Assembly: GCF_900119365.1 (NCBI RefSeq)
Contig: NZ_FPJO01000007.1
Coordinates: forward strand, 62,001 to 126,000
DNA from: Streptomyces atratus
GTDB lineage: Bacteria > Actinomycetota > Actinomycetes > Streptomycetales > Streptomycetaceae
Reading direction: 5' to 3'
DNA: 64,000 nt
Part shown: in pieces, positions 9,551-20,370 of the stretch
Position numbering within the stretch: position 1 is the stretch's first letter
Layout: each line of letters starts with the position of its first letter
The notes under the pieces: model-generated
What the model saw: only the letters and a program-made list of their open reading frames with translations
Databases searched by the model: none
Told to the model about the DNA's origin: nothing
Program-made: the position numbers and the translations under genes

Positions 9551-10137
9551 TCCTCCCCCTCCGCTTCCCTCTGGTTCTGCTGGGCTTGCTGAGCCTGCTG
9601 GGCTTCCTGGGCGCGCTGGGCTTCGAGTTTCTCCGCCGTCTTGCGGGCGGCGGCGATCTCCTTCGGCTCCTCGGCGCCCGGGTCGAGCGCGGGCGGTTCA
9701 GGCACCGTCCACATCCACTCGCGGAGCTTGTCGCGCTCATGGGTGAGTTCGAGGATGTCCGTCTCCGCGTACTCGAACTCCGGTGACCAGAACAGCGCGT
9801 CGAAAGGACACACCTCGATGCAGATACCGCAGTACATGCAGAGCGAGAAGTCGATGGCGAAGCGGTCGAGGACGTTGCGGCTGCGCTCGCGGCCGCCCGG
9901 GATGGCGGCGGGCACCGTCTCCTTGTGGGAGTCGATGTAGATGCACCAGTCGGGGCACTCGCGGGCGCAGAGCATGCAGACCGTGCAGTTCTCCTCGAAC
10001 AGCGCGATGACGCCCCGGGAGCGGGGCGGGAGCTCGGGCTGGACGTCCGGGTACTGCGCGGTGACCGTCTTTCTCGTCATCGTCCGCAGGGTGACGGCCA
10101 GGCCCTTGGCCAGTCCGGAGCCGGGGATCGGAGGCAT
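9547..10137 (-). CDS. nuoI: NADH-quinone oxidoreductase subunit I, 2x[4Fe-4S] (partial second complex)
   Basis: A 196 aa NuoI homologue carrying two complete [4Fe-4S] motifs, [12 protein letters not shown] (about residues 54-65) and [12 protein letters not shown] (about 97-108), which carry electrons along the peripheral arm. The last 30 residues are a charged, Gln/Ala-rich tail ([15 protein letters not shown]) of probable coiled-coil or disordered character. The ATG giving [13 protein letters not shown] is chosen because it overlaps the nuoH stop (ATGA); longer frames upstream lack homology. Confidence 0.93.
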   Translation of the reverse strand: MPPIPGSGLAKGLAVTLRTMTRKTVTAQYPDVQPELPPRSRGVIALFEENCTVCMLCARECPDWCIYIDSHKETVPAAIPGGRERSRNVLDRFAIDFSLCMYCGICIEVCPFDALFWSPEFEYAETDILELTHERDKLREWMWTVPEPPALDPGAEEPKEIAAARKTAEKLEAQRAQEAQQAQQAQQNQREAEGEE

Positions 10138-11105
10138 CAGCTGATCGCCACCTTCACGATGCCGGTGAGCGCGATCTGCGCGAGAGCGAGCGGGATGAGC
10201 GTGGTCCAGGCGAGCTTCTGCAGCTGGTCCTCGCGGAGCCGGGGGTAGGACACCCGCAGCCAGATGACGACGAAGGCGAGGACCGCGGTCTTGAGGAGCG
10301 TCCAGACCCAGCCGAGTCCGTCGGCGCCGAACGGGCCGTGCCAGCCGCCGAGGAAGAGCACGGTGGTCAGCCCGCACAGCACGACGATGCCCGCGTACTC
10401 GGCGAGCAGGAACAGGGCGAAGCGCAGGCCGGTGTACTCGGTGTACGCGCCGAAGATGATCTCCGAGTCGGCGACCGGCATGTCGAACGGCGGGCGTTGC
10501 AGCTCGGCGAGTCCGGCCACGAAGAAGACCAGTGCGCCGACGATCTGCCAGGGCAGCCACCACCACTCGAAGGCGTCGAGGATGCCCGGGAGGGAGACGG
10601 TGCCGGCCGCCATCGCGACGGAGGCGGCGGCGAGCAGCATCGGCAGCTCGTACGCGAGCAGCTGGGCGGCGGTGCGCAGGCCCCCGAGGAGGGAGAACTT
10701 GTTCGCCGATGCCCAGCCGGCCATCAGTGAGCCGAGCACTCCCACGCCCATGACGGCGAGCACGAAGAAGATGCCCGCGTCGACGACCTGGCCGACCGCG
10801 CCCTCACCGGGGCCGATCGGGATGGCGACGAGCACGAGGAGGTACGGGAGCAGCGCGACGGCTGGTGCGAGCTGGAAGATCCGGCGGTCGGCCCCGGCCG
10901 GGACGATGTCTTCCTTCTGCGCGAATTTCACGCCGTCCGCGACGAGCTGGGCCCAGCCGTGGAAGCCGCCGGCGTACATGGGGCCGAGGCGGCCCTGCAT
11001 ATGGGCCATCACCTTGTGCTCGGTCTGCCCGACGACGAGCGGGAGGACCATGAACACGGCGAAGACGATGACGAGGCGGAGGGCGACGTCCAGTACGTCG
11101 TTCAC
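10137..11105 (-). CDS. nuoH: NADH-quinone oxidoreductase subunit H (partial second complex)
   Basis: A 322 aa NuoH homologue, the membrane subunit that holds the peripheral arm and the quinone channel. Family marks are [19 protein letters not shown] near the N-terminus, [27 protein letters not shown] (the acidic loop lining the quinone cavity) and FLAEY-type helices. Compared with the 467 aa NuoH of the complete operon it lacks the long C-terminal hydrophilic extension. The GTG start overlaps the nuoC stop (GTGA). Confidence 0.93.
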   Translation of the reverse strand: MNDVLDVALRLVIVFAVFMVLPLVVGQTEHKVMAHMQGRLGPMYAGGFHGWAQLVADGVKFAQKEDIVPAGADRRIFQLAPAVALLPYLLVLVAIPIGPGEGAVGQVVDAGIFFVLAVMGVGVLGSLMAGWASANKFSLLGGLRTAAQLLAYELPMLLAAASVAMAAGTVSLPGILDAFEWWWLPWQIVGALVFFVAGLAELQRPPFDMPVADSEIIFGAYTEYTGLRFALFLLAEYAGIVVLCGLTTVLFLGGWHGPFGADGLGWVWTLLKTAVLAFVVIWLRVSYPRLREDQLQKLAWTTLIPLALAQIALTGIVKVAIS

Positions 11106-12169
11106 GCGGTATCGCCTCCGGCGGGTCGGTCGGGGGTGGTGTCGGGGTCGGGGGTGGGACCGGGGGTGGGGCCGGCGTCTTTGTCGGTGCCCTTGTCGGT
11201 GTCCGTGTCGAAGGCCGGGCGGGCGTGGTGCCACGGGGCGTCGCCGGCTCCGGAACTCGGCTCCGCCGTCCCGGGGGCCGTGCGCGGCTCGGCGCCCGTC
11301 CCGGCGCCCGGCTCCTTACCCGGTTCCGGCTGTGGCGTCTTCGGTTGCTGGCTCGCCGAGCCCTGGGAGGCGCTGCGGGTGCGGCGCGGGGTCGTGGTCC
11401 GAGGTGTCGGCTCCGCGCCCGTGCCCGTGCCCGTCCCCGGCTCCGTGCCTGCGTCCGGGGCTGTCGCTGCCGCCGCCGTCCGCTGGGCGGCCGAGCCCTC
11501 GCTCGCGCTGCGGGTGCGGCGCACCGGGCGGTCACCCGCCGCTCGCGGGGTGCGGGCCGGGCGGGACGGGGCGGGCGGGAGCTGGCCCTTCAGGGGGCCC
11601 CAGTCGTTCGGGTCGGGGACGCCGGGCGGCAGCATCGTGCGCCGCTTCGGGCCGCCGTGCTCCGACTCGCCGGGCTCCTTCGCGCCGGGCCACGCCTTCG
11701 CGACGCGCGCCGCCAGCACGAAGTCCTTGCGCAGCGGATGGCCCTCGAAGCCCTCGGGCAGCAGCAGCGGCACCAGGTGCGGGTGGCCCTCGAAGCCGAT
11801 GCCGAACATCTCGTGCGTCTCGCGCTCGTGCCAGGCGGCGCCCGCGTAGACGTCGATGGCGGTGGGCAGGACCGCCGCCTCGTGCGGGACGGTCGTACGG
11901 ATCATGAGCCGGCGCACCCTGCCCGCGGCCAGGGCCGCGACATGGGCGCAGACCCGGAATCCGGTGCCCGGCTCGTCGACCGCGCTCAGCCAGTCGAAAT
12001 ACGTGCAGCCCAGCCCGTCGCGGGCCGTTTCGAGGGCCGCGATCCAGGAGGCCGCCGGTACGTCGACGGTCAGCAGGTCGTACGCGTACTCTGCCGTCGC
12101 GTCCTCGCCGAACAGCTCGGCGGCGGCGTCCGGCAGGCGGTCGTAGGCGTCGGCGGGGCTGGTGGTCAT
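11102..12169 (-). CDS. nuoC: NADH-quinone oxidoreductase subunit C with long low-complexity tail (partial second complex)
   Basis: A 355 aa NuoC homologue (30 kDa subunit). The family signature [19 protein letters not shown] (about residues 112-130) and GHPLRKDF are intact. The folded domain ends near residue 195. The remaining 155 or so residues are Pro/Thr/Gly/Glu-rich and internally repetitive, with two RRTRSAS-x-GSA modules and [13 protein letters not shown] runs, and are predicted disordered. The start overlaps nuoB (ATGA) and the end overlaps nuoH. No nuoD follows, unlike the main operon. Confidence 0.92.
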   Translation of the reverse strand: MTTSPADAYDRLPDAAAELFGEDATAEYAYDLLTVDVPAASWIAALETARDGLGCTYFDWLSAVDEPGTGFRVCAHVAALAAGRVRRLMIRTTVPHEAAVLPTAIDVYAGAAWHERETHEMFGIGFEGHPHLVPLLLPEGFEGHPLRKDFVLAARVAKAWPGAKEPGESEHGGPKRRTMLPPGVPDPNDWGPLKGQLPPAPSRPARTPRAAGDRPVRRTRSASEGSAAQRTAAAATAPDAGTEPGTGTGTGAEPTPRTTTPRRTRSASQGSASQQPKTPQPEPGKEPGAGTGAEPRTAPGTAEPSSGAGDAPWHHARPAFDTDTDKGTDKDAGPTPGPTPDPDTTPDRPAGGDTA

Positions 12170-12816
12170 GCGTTGTCCTCCCCCGGAGCCGGAGCCTGGG
12201 ACGGGGCCTGCGGGGGCGCGACCAGACCACTGCGCAGGGCGGCGGTGGAGGGACGGCTGCCACCCGTCGCGTACCGCTCCCCCAGTGACTCGCGGGCGAT
12301 CTTCTCCTGGAGCTTGAGGATGCCCTGGAGGAGCGCCTCCGGCCGGGGCGGGCAGCCGGGTACGTAGACATCGACCGGGATGATCTGGTCGACGCCCTTG
12401 GTCACGGAGTACGAGTCCCAGTACGGGCCGCCGCAGTTGGAGCAGGCGCCGAAGGAGATGACGTACTTGGGCTCCGGCATCTGCTCGTACAGCCGCTTCA
12501 CCGCCGGGGCCATCTTGTCGGTCACCGTGCCGGAAACAATCATGAGGTCGGCCTGGCGCGGCCCGGGCGCGAACGGGATCACGCCGAGCCGGATGAAGTC
12601 GTGCCGGGCCATGGAGGCGGCGATGAATTCGATCGCGCAGCAGGCGAGCCCGAAGTTGAAGACCCAGAGGCTGTAGCGGCGGCCCCAGTTCAGGACCACC
12701 TTCATCGGCTCGGGCGCCAGGCGCGACAGGACGCCGAGTCGCTTGGGCTCCGGCAGGAAGGTCGGTACGGGCTGCGGCTCGGATCCCCCGTCGGCCTGCG
12801 GGCTGGTCACGTCCAT
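12166..12816 (-). CDS. nuoB: NADH-quinone oxidoreductase subunit B (partial second complex)
   Basis: A 216 aa NuoB homologue, the subunit that carries cluster N2 and donates electrons to quinone. The four N2 ligands are present: the tandem C59-C60 in LACCAIEF, C125 in [12 protein letters not shown] and C155 in VPGCPPRPE, with spacing as in the E. coli protein. The ATG giving MDVTSPQ overlaps the end of nuoA by 10 bp. A 30-residue Ala/Pro-rich C-terminal extension follows the core. Retention of the cluster ligands argues that the encoded complex is redox active. Confidence 0.93.
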   Translation of the reverse strand: MDVTSPQADGGSEPQPVPTFLPEPKRLGVLSRLAPEPMKVVLNWGRRYSLWVFNFGLACCAIEFIAASMARHDFIRLGVIPFAPGPRQADLMIVSGTVTDKMAPAVKRLYEQMPEPKYVISFGACSNCGGPYWDSYSVTKGVDQIIPVDVYVPGCPPRPEALLQGILKLQEKIARESLGERYATGGSRPSTAALRSGLVAPPQAPSQAPAPGEDNA

Positions 12817-13208
12817 TCGAGGACGCCCTTCTTCCATGCGTAGAGCAGTCCTACGGCCAGGAAACCGAGGAAGATGAACATTTCGACCAGCGTCGTCGCT
12901 CCGTATCCGGGAGCGGCGAATACGGTCGCCCACGGAAACAGGAAGATCGAGTCGACGGCGAAGATCACGTACAGGAAGGCATAGACGTAATAACGGACCT
13001 GGGTATGTGCCCATCCTTCACCCACCGGGTCCACGCCGCACTCGTATGTCAGGAGCTTTTCCGGCGTCGGGACCACGGGGCGCAGCAGTCGGCCGGCCCC
13101 GAAGGCGACGGCGACGAACAGCACGCCGATCACGGCGAGCAGTCCGACCACTGAATAACCGTGGAAGTAGTCCGACGCGAGAACGGTCGATTCCGGCAGG
13201 TCCGTCAC
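12807..13208 (-). CDS. nuoA: NADH-quinone oxidoreductase subunit A (partial second complex)
   Basis: A 133 aa three-helix NuoA homologue and the first gene of the ten-gene operon. The conserved loop [13 protein letters not shown], with the Cys that lines the quinone site, and [23 protein letters not shown] are intact. The GTG start at 13208 is chosen because GAGGGG lies about 7 bp upstream and the family begins there; 15 upstream codons are open but have no homology. The operon promoter should lie in the 170 bp between this start and the divergent sensor kinase gene. Confidence 0.93.
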   Translation of the reverse strand: MTDLPESTVLASDYFHGYSVVGLLAVIGVLFVAVAFGAGRLLRPVVPTPEKLLTYECGVDPVGEGWAHTQVRYYVYAFLYVIFAVDSIFLFPWATVFAAPGYGATTLVEMFIFLGFLAVGLLYAWKKGVLEWT

Positions 13209-13378
13209 GTCCGCCCCTCGCTCCCTCGAATCCGTCCGGTGATCTGTACGCACGGGAGTCTAGGCCCTGTTAAAGAGAGGGTAAGCGGCAGCGTCGGACA
13301 TGAGGTGGGGTTATCCCTACTTCGCCTCACCCATGAGCCCCATGGCGTGCGGCGGTCCGGCCCGGCAGGCTGGGGCCC
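13209..13378. promoter_or_regulatory. Divergent promoter region of nuo2 operon and sensor kinase gene
   Basis: These 170 bp separate two divergent starts and should hold both promoters. On the minus strand a weak candidate is TTAACA followed 19 bp later by TACAGA. I see no Rex-type inverted repeat (TGTGAA/TTCACA) that would mark redox control. Confidence 0.4.
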
Positions 13379-14596
13379 ATGACCATGAGCCCCCAGGTGC
13401 CCGACAACGACCGGCCACCGCCCGCCCGCATCATCCCCGACCGCTGGACCTGGAAGGAGATCGGCCATCTCCTGGCCAATCTCCCCATGGTCGTCGTCGG
13501 GTTTGTTTACACGGTGTTGATGACCGCCGTCGGCGTGGGGCTTGCGGTCACGGTGATCGGTCTGCCCCTGCTCGCCCTCGGGCTGCACGGGGCGCGGCTG
13601 GTCGGCAAGGCCGAGCGGGGCCGGGCGCGGGCGATGCTCGGGATACGGGTCGACGAGCCGAGCCCGATGGATCTGTCCCGCCGGGAGAAGGGGTTCTTCC
13701 CCTGGCTGTGGACGAGCCTCAAGGACCCGGTGGGCTGGCGGGCCGCGCTGTACTCCTTCATCCGGCTGCCCTGGGGCGTGCTCAGCTTCGTGGTGACGCT
13801 CGTGAGCCTCATCGTGCTGTGGCCGGTGCTCCCGCACATCGCACGGCTCCTCAGCAATGTGGACCGGTCGATGGTGCGCGGGCTGCTCTCACCCTCCGAC
13901 GAGCTGGAGCGCCGGATCGCCGAGCTGGAGTCGGACCGGGGGGTGGTCGTCGACACGGCCGCCGCCGACCTGCGCCGCATCGAACGCGATCTGCACGACG
14001 GCGCCCAGGCCCGCCTCGTCGCCCTCGCCATGGGCCTGGGCCTGGCGAAGGAGAAGCTGACCGACGACCCCGAGGCCGCCGCCCGCATGGTCGACGAGGC
14101 CCACGGCGAGGTCAAGGTCGCCCTCCAGGAACTCCGCGACCTCGCCCGCGGCATCCACCCCGCCGTCCTCACCGACCGCGGCCTCGACGCCGCACTCTCC
14201 GCCATCGCCTCCCGCTGCACCGTCCCCGTCACGGTGAGCGTGGACCTGCCGGGGCGTCCGGCGGAGGCGATCGAGGGGATCGCGTACTTCACCGTCTCCG
14301 AGCTGCTGCAGAACGTGAGCAAGCACAGCGCGGCGCGTTCGGCCTCGGTCGAGGTGTGGCGCGCCGGGGACCGGCTGCTGCTCCAGGTCACCGACGACGG
14401 ACAGGGCGGGGCCCGGATGGACGGCGGTACGGGAATGGCGGGGCTGGCCGAGCGGCTGGGCGCCGTCGACGGACTCTTCGTCCTCGACTCACCGGTCGGC
14501 GGACCCACGACCGTCACCGCGGAACTGCCCTGGCGGGACCGTGAGCAGCGGACGGGCAAGGACCCGAAGGGTACGGGGGCGGCCGTGCGCCGCTAG
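13379..14596 (+). CDS. Membrane sensor histidine kinase (HisKA_3/HATPase_c), paralogue 1
   Basis: A 405 aa two-component sensor kinase. An N-terminal membrane sensor (hydrophobic helices at about residues 30-70 and 110-155) precedes a HisKA_3 dimerisation domain, whose phospho-acceptor is His206 in DLHDGAQ. A HATPase_c domain follows with the N box ELLQNVSKH and the G box VTDDGQGG. Such kinases pair with NarL-type regulators. The downstream gene is a paralogous kinase, and both precede one regulator. A 314 bp central segment is almost identical to the paralogue. A second ATG six bases downstream is possible. Confidence 0.9.
   Translation: MTMSPQVPDNDRPPPARIIPDRWTWKEIGHLLANLPMVVVGFVYTVLMTAVGVGLAVTVIGLPLLALGLHGARLVGKAERGRARAMLGIRVDEPSPMDLSRREKGFFPWLWTSLKDPVGWRAALYSFIRLPWGVLSFVVTLVSLIVLWPVLPHIARLLSNVDRSMVRGLLSPSDELERRIAELESDRGVVVDTAAADLRRIERDLHDGAQARLVALAMGLGLAKEKLTDDPEAAARMVDEAHGEVKVALQELRDLARGIHPAVLTDRGLDAALSAIASRCTVPVTVSVDLPGRPAEAIEGIAYFTVSELLQNVSKHSAARSASVEVWRAGDRLLLQVTDDGQGGARMDGGTGMAGLAERLGAVDGLFVLDSPVGGPTTVTAELPWRDREQRTGKDPKGTGAAVRR
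13922..14235 (+). repeat. Near-identical block shared with 15531-15844 (copy 1)
   Basis: These 314 bp match 15531-15844 with only three mismatches (13993, 14034 and 14035 against 15602, 15643 and 15644). The block starts at GAGCTGGAG and ends at CCCCGTCACGGT, and covers the DHp helices with the phospho-acceptor His. Flanking kinase sequence is clearly diverged. Confidence 0.95.
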
Positions 14597-14645
14597 CCCC
14601 CGGCCGTGCACCGCCGGCCTCCCCCGGCCGTGCGCCGCCGAGCGC
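14581..14645 (+). repeat. Short imperfect tandem repeat after kinase 1
   Basis: Three imperfect copies of a GGCCGTGC-x-CCGC unit start at 14581, 14602 and 14626; the first overlaps the kinase 1 stop codon. No function is apparent. Confidence 0.6.
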
Positions 14646-14795
14646 AGCCCGTGCAGGGCCGTATGGCACCCCTCCACGGTGGGGAAAACCCCCGGCCGAA
14701 GAGGGATGGCCCCCTCATGGTGGGCCGCCCCGCGAAACAGCACCCTTGTCATGACGGCAACAGCTGATGCAGATGAGAAGAAACGGACAGCGCCC

Positions 14796-16151
14796 ATGGC
14801 CATGGCATACGGACCGGAGACTCGGGACCACCAGCGGTCCGGGGCCGGCTTCGGGGACCGACCCCCGGTGAAGCACTTCTTCCCCGCCGCGCTGCGCGCG
14901 CCCGTCGAGGGCAGGACCTGGCGCGAGTTCACGTATCTGCTGCTGAGCCTGCCGATCAGCATCGTCCTGTTCAGCCTCTCGATCACCCTGACGACGCTGG
15001 GCGTCGGCCTGCTGATCACCTTCCTCGGGGTGCCGGTCCTGGCCGGTGCGCTGGCCATGTGCCGCGGCTTCGGCGCGATGGAACGGGCACGGGCGCGCGG
15101 ACTGTTGAAGATGGACGTGGCGGCCCCGGCGCCGGCCCGCGGCCGGACCGGCGGACTGATGTCCTGGGTGGGCGCGATCCTCAAGAGCGGGGCGTCCTGG
15201 CGGCATCTGCTCTACACCCTGCTGCACATGCCGTGGGCGATCTTCGCCTTCTCCGTCGCGGTGACGTTCTGGTCGGTCGGGTGGACGGCGTTCACCTACC
15301 CGCTGTGGCGCTGGGTCTTCCCGGCGTACACGGGTCGAGGCGGCATTCAGCTGTACAGCGACCGGGCCCACGAGATCCGCCTCGACTCCTCCGTCGAGAT
15401 GGCCCTGACCAGCGCGTTCGGCCTGGTGTTCGTCCTCGTCACGCCGTGGATCATCCGTGGTCTGGTGAGCGTGGACCGGGTCATGGTCGCCGGGCTGCTC
15501 GGGCCGTCCCGGCTGGCGACCCGCGTCTCGGAGCTGGAGTCGGACCGGGGGGTGGTCGTCGACACGGCCGCCGCCGACCTGCGCCGCATCGAACGCGATC
15601 TACACGACGGCGCCCAGGCCCGCCTCGTCGCCCTCGCCATGGATCTGGGCCTGGCGAAGGAGAAGCTGACCGACGACCCCGAGGCCGCCGCCCGCATGGT
15701 CGACGAGGCCCACGGCGAGGTCAAGGTCGCCCTCCAGGAACTCCGCGACCTCGCCCGCGGCATCCACCCCGCCGTCCTCACCGACCGCGGCCTCGACGCC
15801 GCACTCTCCGCCATCGCCTCCCGCTGCACCGTCCCCGTCACGGTCGAGGTGGATCTGGCCTCCCGGCCGGCCCAGGCGATCGAGGGCATCGCGTACTTCA
15901 CCGTCTCCGAGCTGCTGCAGAACGTGAGCAAGCACGCACGGGCGACCCGCGCCTCGGTCGACGTGTGGCGGGCGGCGGACCGGCTGATGCTCCAGGTCAC
16001 CGACGACGGGCGCGGCGGCGCCGATGCGTCGTCGGGCAACGGGCTCGCCGGGCTGACCGAGCGGCTGGACGCGGTGGACGGCGTCCTGGTCGTGGACTCC
16101 CCGCAGGGCGGCCCGACCCGGATCACGGCCGAGCTGCCGTGGCGCGGCTGA
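14796..16151 (+). CDS. Membrane sensor histidine kinase (HisKA_3/HATPase_c), paralogue 2
   Basis: A sensor kinase with the same layout as its upstream neighbour: membrane sensor helices (about residues 45-85 and 130-220), HisKA_3 with DLHDGAQ (His270 when counted from this ATG), then HATPase_c with ELLQNVSKH and VTDDGRGG. The N-terminal half is only loosely similar to paralogue 1, while the DHp segment is nearly identical at DNA level. Start choice is uncertain: ATGs at 14751, 14796 and 14802 are in frame and none has a clear ribosome binding site. The 199 bp before it hold short GC repeats but no gene. Confidence 0.87.
   Translation: MAMAYGPETRDHQRSGAGFGDRPPVKHFFPAALRAPVEGRTWREFTYLLLSLPISIVLFSLSITLTTLGVGLLITFLGVPVLAGALAMCRGFGAMERARARGLLKMDVAAPAPARGRTGGLMSWVGAILKSGASWRHLLYTLLHMPWAIFAFSVAVTFWSVGWTAFTYPLWRWVFPAYTGRGGIQLYSDRAHEIRLDSSVEMALTSAFGLVFVLVTPWIIRGLVSVDRVMVAGLLGPSRLATRVSELESDRGVVVDTAAADLRRIERDLHDGAQARLVALAMDLGLAKEKLTDDPEAAARMVDEAHGEVKVALQELRDLARGIHPAVLTDRGLDAALSAIASRCTVPVTVEVDLASRPAQAIEGIAYFTVSELLQNVSKHARATRASVDVWRAADRLMLQVTDDGRGGADASSGNGLAGLTERLDAVDGVLVVDSPQGGPTRITAELPWRG
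15531..15844 (+). repeat. Near-identical block shared with 13922-14235 (copy 2)
   Basis: Second copy of the 314 bp block; the offset between copies is 1609 bp. A shorter identical stretch of about 45 bp (starting GCGTACTTCACC) also occurs downstream in both kinases, over the N box of the ATPase domain. Confidence 0.95.
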
Positions 16152-16275
16152 GCACGGACGGGCTCCACCCCGAGACGGACGAACTCCACCCGGCGGCCGA
16201 GGACACCACCCCACCGATGCTGGGATGCTGGAGACCGTACACGCGGGACCAGCGAACAGTGGGGGATACGGCTTC

Positions 16276-16950
16276 ATGGTGGAGGACAGGGTGCGAGTAG
16301 TCATCGCCGAGGATTCGGTGCTGCTCCGGGAAGGGCTGACCCGGCTGCTGACCGATCTGGGGCATGACGTCGTCGCCGGAGTCGGGGACGCCGAGGCGCT
16401 GATCAAGACGGTGGGCGATCTGGCGGGTCAGGACGCGCTGCCCGATGTGGTGGTCGCCGATGTGCGGATGCCCCCGACCCACACCGACGAGGGCGTGCGG
16501 GCCGCGGTGCGGCTGCGGAAGGACTATCCGGGGATCGGGGTGCTGGTCCTTTCGCAGTACGTCGAGGAGCAGTACGCGACCGAGCTGCTGGCCGGGTCCA
16601 GCCGGGGCGTGGGATATCTGCTGAAGGACCGGGTCGCCGAGGTCAGGGAGTTCGTGGACGCGGTGGTCCGGGTGGCGCAGGGCGGTACGGCGCTGGACCC
16701 GGAAGTGGTGGCGCAGTTGCTGGGCCGGAGTCGTAAACAGGACGTTCTGGCCGGGCTGACACCGCGCGAGCGCGAGGTACTCGGTCTGATGGCGGAGGGG
16801 CGGACGAACTCCGCGGTGGCCAGGCAGCTCGTGGTGAGCGACGGCGCCGTGGAGAAGCACGTCAGCAACATCTTCCTGAAGCTGGGCCTGTCTCCCAGTG
16901 ACGGGGATCACCGCCGGGTGCTGGCCGTTCTGACCTACCTGAACTCCTGA
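16276..16950 (+). CDS. NarL/LuxR-family response regulator
   Basis: A response regulator of about 224 aa. The receiver domain begins [15 protein letters not shown] with its acidic pair, and the phospho-acceptor Asp is in VVADVRMPP. The C-terminal LuxR-type helix-turn-helix is [23 protein letters not shown]...[14 protein letters not shown]. It follows two sensor kinases by 124 bp and is the obvious partner of one or both. Two starts are plausible: ATG 16276 with GGGGGA 9 bp upstream, or GTG 16291 with GGAGG 5 bp upstream, the latter giving a product that starts at the receiver. Confidence 0.9.
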   Translation: MVEDRVRVVIAEDSVLLREGLTRLLTDLGHDVVAGVGDAEALIKTVGDLAGQDALPDVVVADVRMPPTHTDEGVRAAVRLRKDYPGIGVLVLSQYVEEQYATELLAGSSRGVGYLLKDRVAEVREFVDAVVRVAQGGTALDPEVVAQLLGRSRKQDVLAGLTPREREVLGLMAEGRTNSAVARQLVVSDGAVEKHVSNIFLKLGLSPSDGDHRRVLAVLTYLNS

Positions 16951-17263
16951 GGAACTGACACCCTGTCAGGCAACTGGTGACGGTCACCGCGGCCGGCCAT
17001 GGCCGTCGCGGTGACCGGAGCGGGGTGCCGTCGCCCGGGAACGTCACCGGGGGTCCTAGCACCAAAGAATGAGTGCACAGCGTCTTCATCGAACGGCTGG
17101 GGGGCTTGCGAAACGTGACAAACCGGTATCAAATCGCGTCCCAAAATGACGTCCACCATTTGATCGGTCCAGGGAAGGCGACCCTTACCGACGTAGGGTG
17201 GGCATGGGGACCGCCGGTGGGCCGGAGGGTCCCGAGCCGCCGCCCCGAGGGAGGTCCAGTTCA
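16951..17263. other. Intergenic region upstream of korA
   Basis: A 313 bp gap. After the regulator stop there is a small CTGACA/TGTCAG hairpin (16955-16969), then the larger terminator at 16981-17017. The rest is less GC-rich than its surroundings (for example GTGACAAACCGGTATCAAAT near 17115-17134) and should contain the korAB promoter. I cannot name a convincing -35/-10 pair. GGGAGG at about 17250 is the korA ribosome binding site. Confidence 0.5.
16981..17017 (+). terminator. Hairpin terminator after response regulator
   Basis: Arms CGGTCACCGCG / CGCGGTGACCG (11 bp, perfect) enclose a GC-rich loop 31 bp after the response regulator stop. Confidence 0.75.
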
Positions 17264-20270
<3,007 letters not shown>

Positions 20271-20288
20271 GTCTGCCGTCCGGATCAT

Positions 20289-20331
20289 GCCGTCGCCGGA
20301 CGGGCTGAATTTCGGCCCGTCCGGCGACGGC
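20289..20331 (+). terminator. Perfect hairpin terminator of korAB
   Basis: 17-bp perfect arms GCCGTCGCCGGACGGGC / GCCCGTCCGGCGACGGC with a 9 nt loop, 18 bp after the korB stop. Confidence 0.92.
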
Positions 20332-20370
20332 GTCCCAGGGGTACGGCCGGCCGCCGCGCACGATGTGGCC

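Noticed and set aside
13209..13378. Rex-type control of the partial nuo operon
   Set aside because: No inverted repeat of the Rex type is present in the 170 bp intergenic region.
17100..17135. Possible Rex (NADH-sensing) operator upstream of korA
   Set aside because: TTGCGAAACGTGACAAA superficially resembles a Rex half site, but the spacing and the second half do not match the TGTGAA-N4-TTCACA consensus.
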